The notes under the pieces were generated by a model. It was not told the DNA's origin and searched no databases. It worked only from the letters and a program-made list of their open reading frames with translations. From Helicobacter_B zhangjianzhongii (GTDB lineage: Bacteria > Campylobacterota > Campylobacteria > Campylobacterales > Helicobacteraceae): DNA of 64,000 nucleotides. A program made the position numbers and the translations under genes. Every line of letters starts with the position of its first letter. Within the stretch, counting starts at the first letter, position 1. The stretch spans positions 185,031-249,030 of the forward strand of contig NZ_JANURN010000004.1 of NCBI RefSeq assembly GCF_030249855.1. Reading direction: 5' to 3'. Below, piece after piece: positions 33,839 through 41,232 of the stretch.

Positions 33839-34897
33839 TCAAATGTCTTGCAGTGCTTTATGGAGCAGAAATGTAAGCGACTTGATATTGGTATGCGCCA
33901 CAGAAGAGACGCCTAAGATGAAGTGCGGCAAATGCGGCAAATCCGCCCCGTTAGATTCTAGGAGTATAGGCTTAGATATATCTAAATCCTGCGGGATTGG
34001 CTGCGCAAACGATCCTAGCAAAGCAGCAAACTTGCTAAAGAGATCTTGCGCGACATCAATTTTGCTAATAATAATCCCAAATGGACGCGTGCTAAGATCT
34101 GCGCTAAAGCTTGCAAGCTCTTTTGCCAAGTGGCTATACTGTGTGCTTGGGTCTTTTAGCCCATCTAGCACAAAGAGCAAAAACTTCGTGCGCTCAATAT
34201 GCTTCAAAAACTCCAGCCCAAGCCCCTTCCCTTGGCTCGCTCCATCGATAATCCCCGGAATATCTGCCATCACAAAAGAGCGCAGCTCATCGACTTCCAC
34301 CACGCCTAAATGCGGGGTAAGGGTTGTAAATTCATAGTTTGCTACTTCTGGTCTAGCATTAGAGAGCGTGGAGATAAGGCTAGACTTCCCAGCATTTGGA
34401 TAGCCTACAAGCCCTACATCAGCGATGAGCTTTAGCTCTAGGCGCAAGTGTAGTGAAGCACCGGGTAAGCCTTTTTGCGCGTAGGTTGGAGCTTGATTGC
34501 TCGCATTTTTGAAGCGAGAGTTGCCTAGCCCACCCTTGCCACCTTTAAGCAGTAGCACTTCTTTGCTAGGAGAGTCTAAGTCTGCGAGCAGCTCTCCGCT
34601 CTCATAGTTGAAAACTTGTGTGCCTAGCGGGACTTTGATGATGAGATTGGCTCCATTTTTGCCTGTGCAGCGGCGTGCGCCACCGGGTGCGCCGTGCTGG
34701 GCTTTGTGGTGCTTTTTGCCACGGAAGTTTGAGAGCGTATCGGCATTGTTATCAACACATAAGACAACATCGCCCCCCTTGCCGCCATCGCCGCCATCAG
34801 GTCCGCCCTGTATGACAAACTTCTCTCGCCTAAAGCTCACCGCTCCAGCACCGCCATTCCCAGAAGCGACAAAAATATCCGCACTATCGATAAACAT
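33839..34897 (-). CDS. obgE: GTPase Obg
   Basis: A 352-residue ribosome-associated GTPase. The Gly-rich Obg fold occupies residues 1-157 (GGNGGAGAVSFRREKFV, GGDGGKGGDVVL, LLKGGKGGLGN), followed by the G domain: G1 GYPNAGKSSL, G2/switch YEFTTLTPHLG, G3 DIPGIIDGAS, G4 IISKID and G5 SSVAH. The variable C-terminal domain is absent. It is first in a minus-strand group with the DUF2059 gene, L27 and L21 upstream, the usual obg-rpmA-rplU neighbourhood. Confidence 0.96.
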   Translation of the reverse strand: MFIDSADIFVASGNGGAGAVSFRREKFVIQGGPDGGDGGKGGDVVLCVDNNADTLSNFRGKKHHKAQHGAPGGARRCTGKNGANLIIKVPLGTQVFNYESGELLADLDSPSKEVLLLKGGKGGLGNSRFKNASNQAPTYAQKGLPGASLHLRLELKLIADVGLVGYPNAGKSSLISTLSNARPEVANYEFTTLTPHLGVVEVDELRSFVMADIPGIIDGASQGKGLGLEFLKHIERTKFLLFVLDGLKDPSTQYSHLAKELASFSADLSTRPFGIIISKIDVAQDLFSKFAALLGSFAQPIPQDLDISKPILLESNGADLPHLPHFILGVSSVAHTNIKSLTFLLHKALQDI

Positions 34898-34925
34898 CAG
34901 CTACCTTTAGCCACTTTATAAGTAG

Positions 34926-35426
34926 CTATTTTTTGGACTCTGCTAGGATTTGGTGGATTTGGGACTCCATTTTGGGGAAATATTGGATCACCATAGCTTG
35001 GGCTAGCTCTTGAGAGTCTCTAAGAGTCGCCACTGCATTATTAGCCAACTTTTTGCCAGCTGGGGTTTGATAGAGCGCGATTAGATCGTTTAAGTCTTGC
35101 TCTGTGTAATACTTATGATAAAGCAGCAGTATTTGGCTCTCTAGATCTTTTGCTATGCTAGAGAAAGTATCGCGCACAATGCGAGTAACTTTGTCCTTTT
35201 GGGCTTTGGTTATATCTTGCCCTTTTGTGATTTGTGCGATGATCTGCTCTGCGGCTTTACCATCGCTTATGTCTTTTAGCATAGCATTGCTTTGAGAGAT
35301 TTCTAGGAACTTCTCAAAGGTTTTTTTATATGACGCGCTAGGGGCTGCTTGCTCGGCATATAGTGGCGCAGATATAAGAAAAAGGGCGCATACAAAGCGA
35401 GCGATAAGGGATAAAGTGGGTTTCAT
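34926..35426 (-). CDS. DUF2059-type exported protein
   Basis: A 166-residue protein with a signal peptide (LIARFVCALFLISAPLYA). The mature part has the helical pattern of DUF2059: YKKTFEKFLEIS, LLYHKYYTEQDLNDLIALYQTPAGKKLANN and QYFPKMESQIHQIL. Function is not known. It lies between rpmA and obgE on the same strand with short spacers (79 and 28 bases). Confidence 0.8.
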   Translation of the reverse strand: MKPTLSLIARFVCALFLISAPLYAEQAAPSASYKKTFEKFLEISQSNAMLKDISDGKAAEQIIAQITKGQDITKAQKDKVTRIVRDTFSSIAKDLESQILLLYHKYYTEQDLNDLIALYQTPAGKKLANNAVATLRDSQELAQAMVIQYFPKMESQIHQILAESKK

Positions 35427-35505
35427 AGAAGCTCCTTGGATCGTATATGTAGGTAATAGACTCGCGTAGAGTGTGCGAGCAAAGTTGGGAGAGCACTCCT
35501 AGATT

Positions 35506-35769
35506 CTAGGAGTTAGCAGCTGGGATAACAGAGACTTTCTTGCGCTCTTTGGTCTTCTGTGAGAATTGCACGACCCCATCGATGAGCGCGTAAATGGTGT
35601 GGTCTTTGCCGATCCCTACATTATCTCCGGGATGGACTTTAGTCCCCCTTTGGCGGATAATGATATTGCCAGCGCGGACAAACTGCGAGCCAAACTTCTT
35701 AACGCCTAATCTTCTCCCTGCAGAATCTCTGTTATTCTGGGTGCTTCCTTGACCTTTCTTGTGTGCCAT
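35506..35769 (-). CDS. rpmA: 50S ribosomal protein L27
   Basis: An 87-residue protein with the classic L27 sequence: MAHKKGQGSTQNNRDS at the N-terminus, SAGRRLGVKKFGSQFV, and GNIIIRQRGTKVHPGDNVGIG. The N-terminus reaches the peptidyl transferase centre; no cleavable extension of the Firmicutes type is present. It follows rplU by 9 bases. Confidence 0.98.
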   Translation of the reverse strand: MAHKKGQGSTQNNRDSAGRRLGVKKFGSQFVRAGNIIIRQRGTKVHPGDNVGIGKDHTIYALIDGVVQFSQKTKERKKVSVIPAANS

Positions 35770-35778
35770 TGTTGCTCC

Positions 35779-36090
35779 TTATTTTGTAATGCTTGTGATT
35801 CTCACGCGTGTGAAATCTCGGCGGAATCCACGCTTAGTCTTGCTATCTTTTCTTCTGCGTTTTTTAAAGGTTATGACCTTTTTCCCGCGACCTTCGTTGA
35901 TCACTTCAGCTTCTATCTTCGCGCCTGCGACAAATGGTGTGCCTACTACGATAGACTTGCCATCGTGCAGTGCCAGCACTTCTTCAAAGCTGATTTTTGA
36001 CTTTGGCTCAAGGCTTAGTTTATCAAGCAGGATAATGCTCCCTTGCTCTACCTTGTATTGCTTGCCTCCATTCTTCAAAATCGCATACAT
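35779..36090 (-). CDS. rplU: 50S ribosomal protein L21
   Basis: A 103-residue protein with L21 hallmarks: YAILKNGGKQYKVEQGS and the C-terminal KKVITFKKRRRKDSKTKRGFR. It binds 23S rRNA. It heads the rplU-rpmA operon; a candidate -10 box and a leader hairpin lie upstream. Confidence 0.98.
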   Translation of the reverse strand: MYAILKNGGKQYKVEQGSIILLDKLSLEPKSKISFEEVLALHDGKSIVVGTPFVAGAKIEAEVINEGRGKKVITFKKRRRKDSKTKRGFRRDFTRVRITSITK

Positions 36091-36116
36091 CGTGTTTCCT
36101 TGTGGTTTGATACGCC

Positions 36117-36159
36117 ACCTATGCCTTGTTAGGCTTATAGGTATGCAAGGGCGCGATTG
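36117..36159 (-). promoter_or_regulatory. Promoter and leader hairpin of rplU (candidate)
   Basis: On the minus strand TACAAT (complement of 36154-36159) could be a -10 box giving a leader of about 55-60 bases. Within it ACCTAT/ATAGGT with an inner GCC/GGC (36117-36142) can form a bulged hairpin. This may be a ribosomal-protein autoregulatory leader, but the match to a known leader family was not tested. Confidence 0.35.
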
Positions 36160-36197
36160 TAGCGATAAAATGTTTGTGTTTTGCTTAATTTTGGGGG

Positions 36198-36593
36198 CTA
36201 TGAGCTAGAATCCACTTTTTTAGTAGCGATCACTTCTACCTCTACTAGCGCGTCTTTTGGCAGGGATTTGACAGCTATGGTGCTGCGCGCGGGCTTATGC
36301 GCGCCAAATGCCTTGGCATAGATCTCATTAAACACCGCGAAATCCCCCATATCAGCCAAAAAGCAAGTGGTTTTTAGCACATATTCAAGCCCGGATCCGC
36401 TTGCTTCAAGCACTGCTTGGAGATTTTGCATAACTTGCTCGCTTTGCTCTTTGATCCCACCTTGGACAAACTCGCCATTAGCTTGCAAGGCGATAGAGCC
36501 AGAAGTAAAGATCAAATCCCCAAAACATATCGCCTGTGAGTAGGGACCTATGGCTTGAGGGGCGTTTGGCGTGTGGATAGACTTTGGTTTCAT
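36198..36593 (-). CDS. ridA: RidA family reactive-intermediate deaminase
   Basis: A 131-residue YjgF/YER057c/UK114 protein. Signatures: APQAIGPYSQAICFGDLIFTSG-type N-terminal, QVMQNLQAVLEASG, VLKTTCFLADMGDFAVFN and the active-site-like PARSTIAVKSLPKDALVEVE with the conserved Arg. It hydrolyses reactive enamines/imines. The extreme C-terminus (KKVDSSS) is encoded by a copy of the dispersed 15-mer (36205-36219), so the stop codon seems to have been recruited from the repeat. Confidence 0.95.
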   Translation of the reverse strand: MKPKSIHTPNAPQAIGPYSQAICFGDLIFTSGSIALQANGEFVQGGIKEQSEQVMQNLQAVLEASGSGLEYVLKTTCFLADMGDFAVFNEIYAKAFGAHKPARSTIAVKSLPKDALVEVEVIATKKVDSSS

Positions 36594-36632
36594 AAGGGAT
36601 CCTTGCGTGATTGAGATTGCGTGAGTTTAGTA

Positions 36633-36638
36633 TATAAT
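36633..36638 (+). promoter_or_regulatory. TATAAT -10 box
   Basis: TATAAT at 36633-36638, 27 bases before the preferred ATG 36660, with Shine-Dalgarno AAGGAT between them. It also argues against the upstream GTG 36621 start. Confidence 0.55.
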
Positions 36639-36659
36639 ACTTTAAAAAAGGATATAGCG

Positions 36660-37268
36660 ATGGGCTTTAAGCGCGTGTTTATGCTGTGGGGTTTATGTGT
36701 GTTTGGCGTGAGTGAGCAGGGGCTAGCGCAGCAGGTGGATTCTATCATAGAAGGCAAAGAGAGTAGCAAATCTAGCCCAAAGGCGCAGGCAGATTCTACT
36801 TATGATGAAGATAGAGTTGAGATCATCGACTATAAGCGCAACAAAATCCTAGGCTTTATGATCGTGCGTAATGGGCATATCATAAAGCGTGTGGTGTATA
36901 AAGAGCCTAGAGACCTAGAGAGCCAGCCTAGCCTCGCACCAAATATCCCCCCTAAAGCAGGATCTAGCATACCACCTGCCCCTAGCCAAGAGCGCGCCCA
37001 ATCGCCCAACACCCCTAGCCCAACGCCCACGCCCAAAACACCCACGCCAAAGCAAGAAGCTCTGCCTCAAAATCTCTATGAGAGACAGATCTCCAATGCC
37101 CCAAAAGACACAAAAAGCCCCAAGCAAAGCCACTCACACAAAGGAGAGATCCCGCAAGAAATCGGCGTAGAATCCACTCGAGTCAATCCCATTTACAAAA
37201 ACCGCCAATGGGAGAAAAGGCACATTATCCACGATATTAGCCAAGAGGTCATCGAGCTTGAAAGATAG
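36660..37268 (+). CDS. Exported proline-rich protein of unknown function
   Basis: About 202 residues, start ATG 36660 with AAGGAT upstream. N-terminal signal segment (FKRVFMLWGLCVFGVSEQGLAQ) is followed by a short ordered region (DEDRVEIIDYKRNKILGFMIVRNGHIIKRVVYK) and a long Pro/Ser/Lys-rich stretch (about residues 95-165, SPTPTPKTPTPK) likely disordered. The C-terminus (NRQWEKRHIIHDISQEVIELE) is charged. No family recognised. An upstream in-frame GTG (36621) precedes the -10 box and is unlikely. Confidence 0.65.
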   Translation: MGFKRVFMLWGLCVFGVSEQGLAQQVDSIIEGKESSKSSPKAQADSTYDEDRVEIIDYKRNKILGFMIVRNGHIIKRVVYKEPRDLESQPSLAPNIPPKAGSSIPPAPSQERAQSPNTPSPTPTPKTPTPKQEALPQNLYERQISNAPKDTKSPKQSHSHKGEIPQEIGVESTRVNPIYKNRQWEKRHIIHDISQEVIELER

Positions 37269-37349
37269 GCATTTATGTGGATCTCGTGGCAGCTATTTGG
37301 GCAATCCATAGAGATCCTATCGCTAGAATCCTCGTTTGACACGCCCTTT

Positions 37350-37438
37350 TATAGTCATCGCGAGCCCAATCAACCATTCCCCTGTCATTGCGAGCCGACA
37401 ACGGCGGCGCGGCGATCCTGTCAAAAAGTGGATTCTAG
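37350..37438 (+). repeat. GTCATTGCGAGC element with 15-mer
   Basis: A TCATCGCGAGC half-unit near 37353 is followed by GTCATTGCGAGCCGAC at 37383 with an inner CGACAACGGCGG and a GCGGCGATCC end, then AAAAGTGGATTCTAG at 37424-37438. It fills the intergenic space between convergent genes. Confidence 0.7.
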
Positions 37439-37450
37439 CTTTGCGTGCTT

Positions 37451-38086
37451 TCATCTCCCCCGCGCAATCCATCTCCCCCACGCAAGAAGTATAATCATCA
37501 CCAAAAGTGCGCTAAAGATCACCAAGCAGCATTGCGCCATCGTGCCGATCTCCCACTTAGGCAAGAGATACCACCCATTTGCATAAAGCTCTACAAAAGC
37601 CTTGCGCAAACCACTAAGTGCCACGCCACTTGGGATTATAGGCATATCAAACCCACAATCCCCACTTGGAGCAAACCACCAAGGCAGCCAGCGATCTAGC
37701 GGCAGCCCAAAGTCAAAGTGTGCTTGCATAGAGCAGCCGCGTATGCCAAACACCACCTCATCGCTATGGATAGCTGTGTGGATTCTATGCAGCTGCCACG
37801 CCGCCGCCAGCCCCCGCACGCACGCATAGAGCATACACACATACCCCACGCCAAAGGCTACCCTACTGCTCGGGGCAAGCGCGACCAAGCTTGCCCCACA
37901 AGCAAACACCACAAAAGCATAGCGGATATACACGCACTGCTCACAAGGGCGCATATAGCCATACACTTGTAGCACATAGTGTGAGAACACCACAAGCCCC
38001 AAACTCACCCCCGCTAGTAGAATCCACCCCAAACGCCGCGCTTGCCACTTATGCAACCATAGCGCGACTTGATGTAGCCAGCTCAC
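37451..38086 (-). CDS. dsbI: Disulfide-bond oxidoreductase DsbI/DsbB family
   Basis: A 211-residue inner-membrane protein that reoxidises a periplasmic DsbA and passes electrons to quinones. The first Cys pair is in YMRPCEQCVYIR (DsbB-type CxxC between membrane helices); the second periplasmic pair is GCSMQ and SGDCGF. The large second loop and the C-terminal helix (CLVIFSALLVMIILLAW) fit DsbI rather than classic DsbB. Its partner-like gene lies 21 bases upstream on the same strand. Confidence 0.85.
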   Translation of the reverse strand: MSWLHQVALWLHKWQARRLGWILLAGVSLGLVVFSHYVLQVYGYMRPCEQCVYIRYAFVVFACGASLVALAPSSRVAFGVGYVCMLYACVRGLAAAWQLHRIHTAIHSDEVVFGIRGCSMQAHFDFGLPLDRWLPWWFAPSGDCGFDMPIIPSGVALSGLRKAFVELYANGWYLLPKWEIGTMAQCCLVIFSALLVMIILLAWGRWIARGR

Positions 38087-38107
38087 TCTACCCTACTCAA
38101 ACATAAA

Positions 38108-38767
38108 CTAGCGCGATAAAAGCTCTGTGATTTTCTCCCCTAAATCATCAAGGGATTTTAGCTCACTGATTTTGATGAGATATTTGCCATTGACCACAAA
38201 TGCCGGGATCCCTTGAATAATAGCTATATCATAGCTTGACTCCCAATCTTTAAGGAGTTTTTTTACCTCCGGTGTGCTAAGGGCTTGGCGATAGTCCTCC
38301 TCGCTAATCCCCGCAGCTTTGAGCCCTGTTTCTAGGAAGCTTTGCGGATCTCTGCCATCTCCCCAGCGGTTTTTATGGATATGATATTCCTCAAAATACA
38401 CATTCAACGCGCGGTGAAAGAGCGATTTGCTATCAAATAGTCTAATGCCTTCTTGCCTGTCCTTGGCAATTAGCACCGCAAAAAGCTCATTTGCTAGCTT
38501 GCCGTAATCGCCCTTTTGCTCTAAATGATAAGGGCGGAACTCCACTCCTTCAGGGATTTTCTCAATGATTTGTGGCAGGATTTTGGCGTATTTGAAGCAA
38601 AATGGACACGCATAGCTATATACCTCAATCACAGAATTTTCCGCATTGGGGATAGGATTTTTCAGCACGACATAATCTGTGCCCTCTTTAATCTCTATAC
38701 CAAATAGCTTCACACTAAGCACACATATAAAAAGCCCTGATAATACCTTGTATCCCACATTTTTCAT
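38108..38767 (-). CDS. Thiol:disulfide interchange protein DsbA/DsbL family
   Basis: A 219-residue periplasmic thioredoxin-fold oxidase with signal peptide (about residues 1-23). The active site is YACPFCFKYA (CPFC) and the conserved cis-Pro is in IQGIPAFVVNGKYLI. The helical insertion between them matches DsbA. It probably introduces disulfides and is reoxidised by the adjacent DsbI, like the DsbL/DsbI pairs. A single-copy DsbA role is equally possible. Confidence 0.9.
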   Translation of the reverse strand: MKNVGYKVLSGLFICVLSVKLFGIEIKEGTDYVVLKNPIPNAENSVIEVYSYACPFCFKYAKILPQIIEKIPEGVEFRPYHLEQKGDYGKLANELFAVLIAKDRQEGIRLFDSKSLFHRALNVYFEEYHIHKNRWGDGRDPQSFLETGLKAAGISEEDYRQALSTPEVKKLLKDWESSYDIAIIQGIPAFVVNGKYLIKISELKSLDDLGEKITELLSR

Positions 38768-38823
38768 ATAAACTCCTTTGGCAAAGCGTAATTGTAGCCA
38801 ATCTAGCCGCCTAGAATCTAGTG

Positions 38824-39996
38824 CTACAAGCTCCTAGGCATAAGCAGCACGATCGCAAGTGCCGGGAGCGCGAAAAGCGCGGCAAACAGGGCATTAAACT
38901 CTATCCCCAAATGCGCGAAAATCGCCCCGCCAAGCGCACTAGCACAAGCGATCCCTACATTAAACGAGCCTTCATTAACGCTAATGGCACTATCTTCAAA
39001 GCCCTTAGCATATTTATGCGATGAAAGGATAGCAAGCGACTTTAGCGGCGCGATAGAAGCGAAGCTCACCATACCCATAACGCATAAATTGATCAGCACA
39101 AACACTTGAGAATACGCGCTAATACTCATAAGCGCGTAAGTGATGATCTGCGCGCCAAGCATTAGGCGAAGCGAGATGATAGAGCCTTTTATATCCGTGA
39201 TTTTCCCGCCTAGTAGATTCCCCACGACCGCACTCCCACCATACAAAAGCAAAATCGAAGCGATAGACTGCTTATCAAAACGCGAAAGCACCAGCAAAAA
39301 CTCCGCGATATAAGTATAAAGCACGAAGCTCGCCCCGCAAGTGCAGGCAGTTACGATATATGCACGCAAGAGCTTAGGCACACAAAGAGCGCGAAAAAGA
39401 TTGCGGATAAAGGTCCTCTGCCCTTGTATATTTGGCATAAGCACCCACACACTAGCAATCGCCACACCTGTAAGCAGAGCAATAAGCCAAAAAATCGCCT
39501 GAAAGCCAAAGAGCTGCCCCACAAATGTCCCCAAAGGTATGCCTGTAACAAGCGCGATCGTAAGCCCAGAGACCATTAGGGCTAGCGCGGTGTTTTGCTT
39601 CCCTTCTTTGGCGATTTTGATCGCAGCAATGGTAGCGATGACAAAAAACACGCCGTGCATACAGCCAGCCACAAAGCGCGCACAAAGCGTGAGATAAAAA
39701 TGATCACTTATAGCGACAATAAGATTTGCTAGCAAAAAGATAGAGAGATTTAGCATAAGCTGATATTTGCGATCAAGGCTGCTTATGGGGATTGTCAAAA
39801 TCGGTGCGCCAATCACCACGCCAATGGCATAGATGGTTACAAGCCAGCCAGCCACAGGCTGTGAGATCATAAAATGTGTGGCAATATCAGGCAAAATCCC
39901 TGCGACAATAAACTCTGTAACCCCCATACAAAACGCGCTTAAAGCAAGCGCGAAAATGCCCTTTGATGAAGACTTTTGTGTGCTTGTGTGTGTCAT
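38824..39996 (-). CDS. Major facilitator superfamily transporter (AraJ/sugar-efflux type)
   Basis: A 390-residue 12-helix MFS protein. The N-terminal helix has the family signature FALALSAFCMGVTEFIVAGI, and the loop SLDRKYQLML follows helix 2, as in the DHA1/AraJ-like efflux group (PF07690). Substrates may be arabinose-like sugars, drugs or purine analogues; none can be inferred from the sequence. The gene stands between the dsb genes and a divergent SurA-like gene. Confidence 0.88.
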   Translation of the reverse strand: MTHTSTQKSSSKGIFALALSAFCMGVTEFIVAGILPDIATHFMISQPVAGWLVTIYAIGVVIGAPILTIPISSLDRKYQLMLNLSIFLLANLIVAISDHFYLTLCARFVAGCMHGVFFVIATIAAIKIAKEGKQNTALALMVSGLTIALVTGIPLGTFVGQLFGFQAIFWLIALLTGVAIASVWVLMPNIQGQRTFIRNLFRALCVPKLLRAYIVTACTCGASFVLYTYIAEFLLVLSRFDKQSIASILLLYGGSAVVGNLLGGKITDIKGSIISLRLMLGAQIITYALMSISAYSQVFVLINLCVMGMVSFASIAPLKSLAILSSHKYAKGFEDSAISVNEGSFNVGIACASALGGAIFAHLGIEFNALFAALFALPALAIVLLMPRSL

Positions 39997-40168
39997 ATTG
40001 TAGATCTCTCAAAATCCCTAGAATCTAGTCAAATTTAGGGGAGAAATTGTAGGGATTTTTGACTTAAAAATGTTTGAGAATCGCACCAAAACTAACACCA
40101 CTAGCTAAAACAACAAACCCATATCTAAAATATGCTAGAATCCACAAACAAAACCCACAAGGATTCCA

Positions 40169-41059
40169 ATGCTATCATCTCTCCACCCTAAGGCTATGCT
40201 GGCTTGTTTGCTTATGTGTGTAAGCCTTGCTCTAGGCGATACACAAGATTCTCCCAAGCCCCAAGCAAGCAACCAACCAAGCAATATAGTAGGCGGGATC
40301 GCCATAAAGGTCAATAACGACCCCATCACGCTCTATGAGATACAAAGCCTAAGTGCCAAGCAGCACATCTCCAAGGACAAAGCCCAAGAGATTTTGATCG
40401 CCCAAAGACTCAAAGACCAAGAAATCAAGCGACTTAATATCGCCATTGATGATATGCGACTTGAGCAAGAGATGGAATCTATCGCCGCACAAAACAACCT
40501 TAGCTACCAGCAGTTTATCCAAGCTCTCTATCAGCAAGGCATATCCACAGAATCCTACAAGCAAAAGCTCAAAGATCAAATCCAAACGCGCGAGCTTATG
40601 CGCAATATCTTGCTATCATCAAGCACTTCTAGCGAAGAAACTATGCGCAAGTATTACGACACGCACAAAAGCGAGTTTATAACAGCGACCAAAGTGCAAG
40701 CTATCCGTTATAGCTCCAAAGACCCAAAGCTCCTTGAACGCGCCATAGCCAACACAAGCCTAACCCTAAATGGTGTAGAAAAAACCCCCGAAACTCTCAC
40801 ACTAAGTATGCTAAATCCGCAAATCGCACAGATGTTTTCCCAGCTACAAACAGGGCAGTTTAGCCCTATTTTAGACGCGGGTAATGGCAGCTATGTCGCC
40901 TTTTTGGTGCAGGATAAAAGCGGTGAAAATGCGATGAGCTTTGAAGAAGCCAAAAACTTCATCGCCCAAAAGCTCGCCCAAGACCACCAAGAGCAAATCT
41001 TGAGTGAATATTTTGAAAAAATCAAGCAAAAAGCCCATATCGAATATGTCCGCAAATAG
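40169..41059 (+). CDS. SurA-like periplasmic chaperone/peptidyl-prolyl isomerase
   Basis: A 296-residue exported protein (signal segment MLACLLMCVSLALG). The N-terminal helical domain matches SurA_N (IAIKVNNDPITLYEIQ, then LIAQRLKDQEIKRLNI and ELMRNILLSSS), followed by a parvulin-like domain (YYDTHKSEFITATKVQAIRY, LQTGQFSPILDAGNGSYVAFLVQDK) and a final helix with EEAKNFIAQKLAQ. It likely assists outer-membrane protein folding. Isomerase activity is not certain as the parvulin domain is short. Confidence 0.8.
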   Translation: MLSSLHPKAMLACLLMCVSLALGDTQDSPKPQASNQPSNIVGGIAIKVNNDPITLYEIQSLSAKQHISKDKAQEILIAQRLKDQEIKRLNIAIDDMRLEQEMESIAAQNNLSYQQFIQALYQQGISTESYKQKLKDQIQTRELMRNILLSSSTSSEETMRKYYDTHKSEFITATKVQAIRYSSKDPKLLERAIANTSLTLNGVEKTPETLTLSMLNPQIAQMFSQLQTGQFSPILDAGNGSYVAFLVQDKSGENAMSFEEAKNFIAQKLAQDHQEQILSEYFEKIKQKAHIEYVRK

Positions 41060-41135
41060 CCTAGCCTTAGCAATCCTATCTAGCGCGCTAGAGTCCGCCC
41101 ACAAAGACATAGGCAAGTGTGTGGCTATGCTAGCA

Positions 41136-41196
41136 CTAGAATCCACTTTTACACGCCTAGAGGCAATCTATGCTAGAGGCACTAGAATCCACTTTT
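41136..41196 (+). repeat. Two direct copies of the 15-mer upstream of the LapB-like gene
   Basis: CTAGAATCCACTTTT at 41136-41150 and again at 41182-41196. Both lie between the SurA-like stop and the preferred start 41233. An in-frame ATG at 41170 would read one copy as LESTF, but lacks a Shine-Dalgarno. Confidence 0.8.
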
Positions 41197-41232
41197 GCAC
41201 ACACCAAGACAGCCCAACCACAAAGGACTATA

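Noticed and set aside
33822..34337. 171-codon plus-strand frame
   Set aside because: Entirely antisense to the well-conserved obgE coding sequence; Ser/Lys-rich shadow without Shine-Dalgarno.
37445..38106. Several plus-strand frames of 70-85 codons
   Set aside because: Shadows of the DsbI gene on the opposite strand, His/Pro-rich without recognisable domains.
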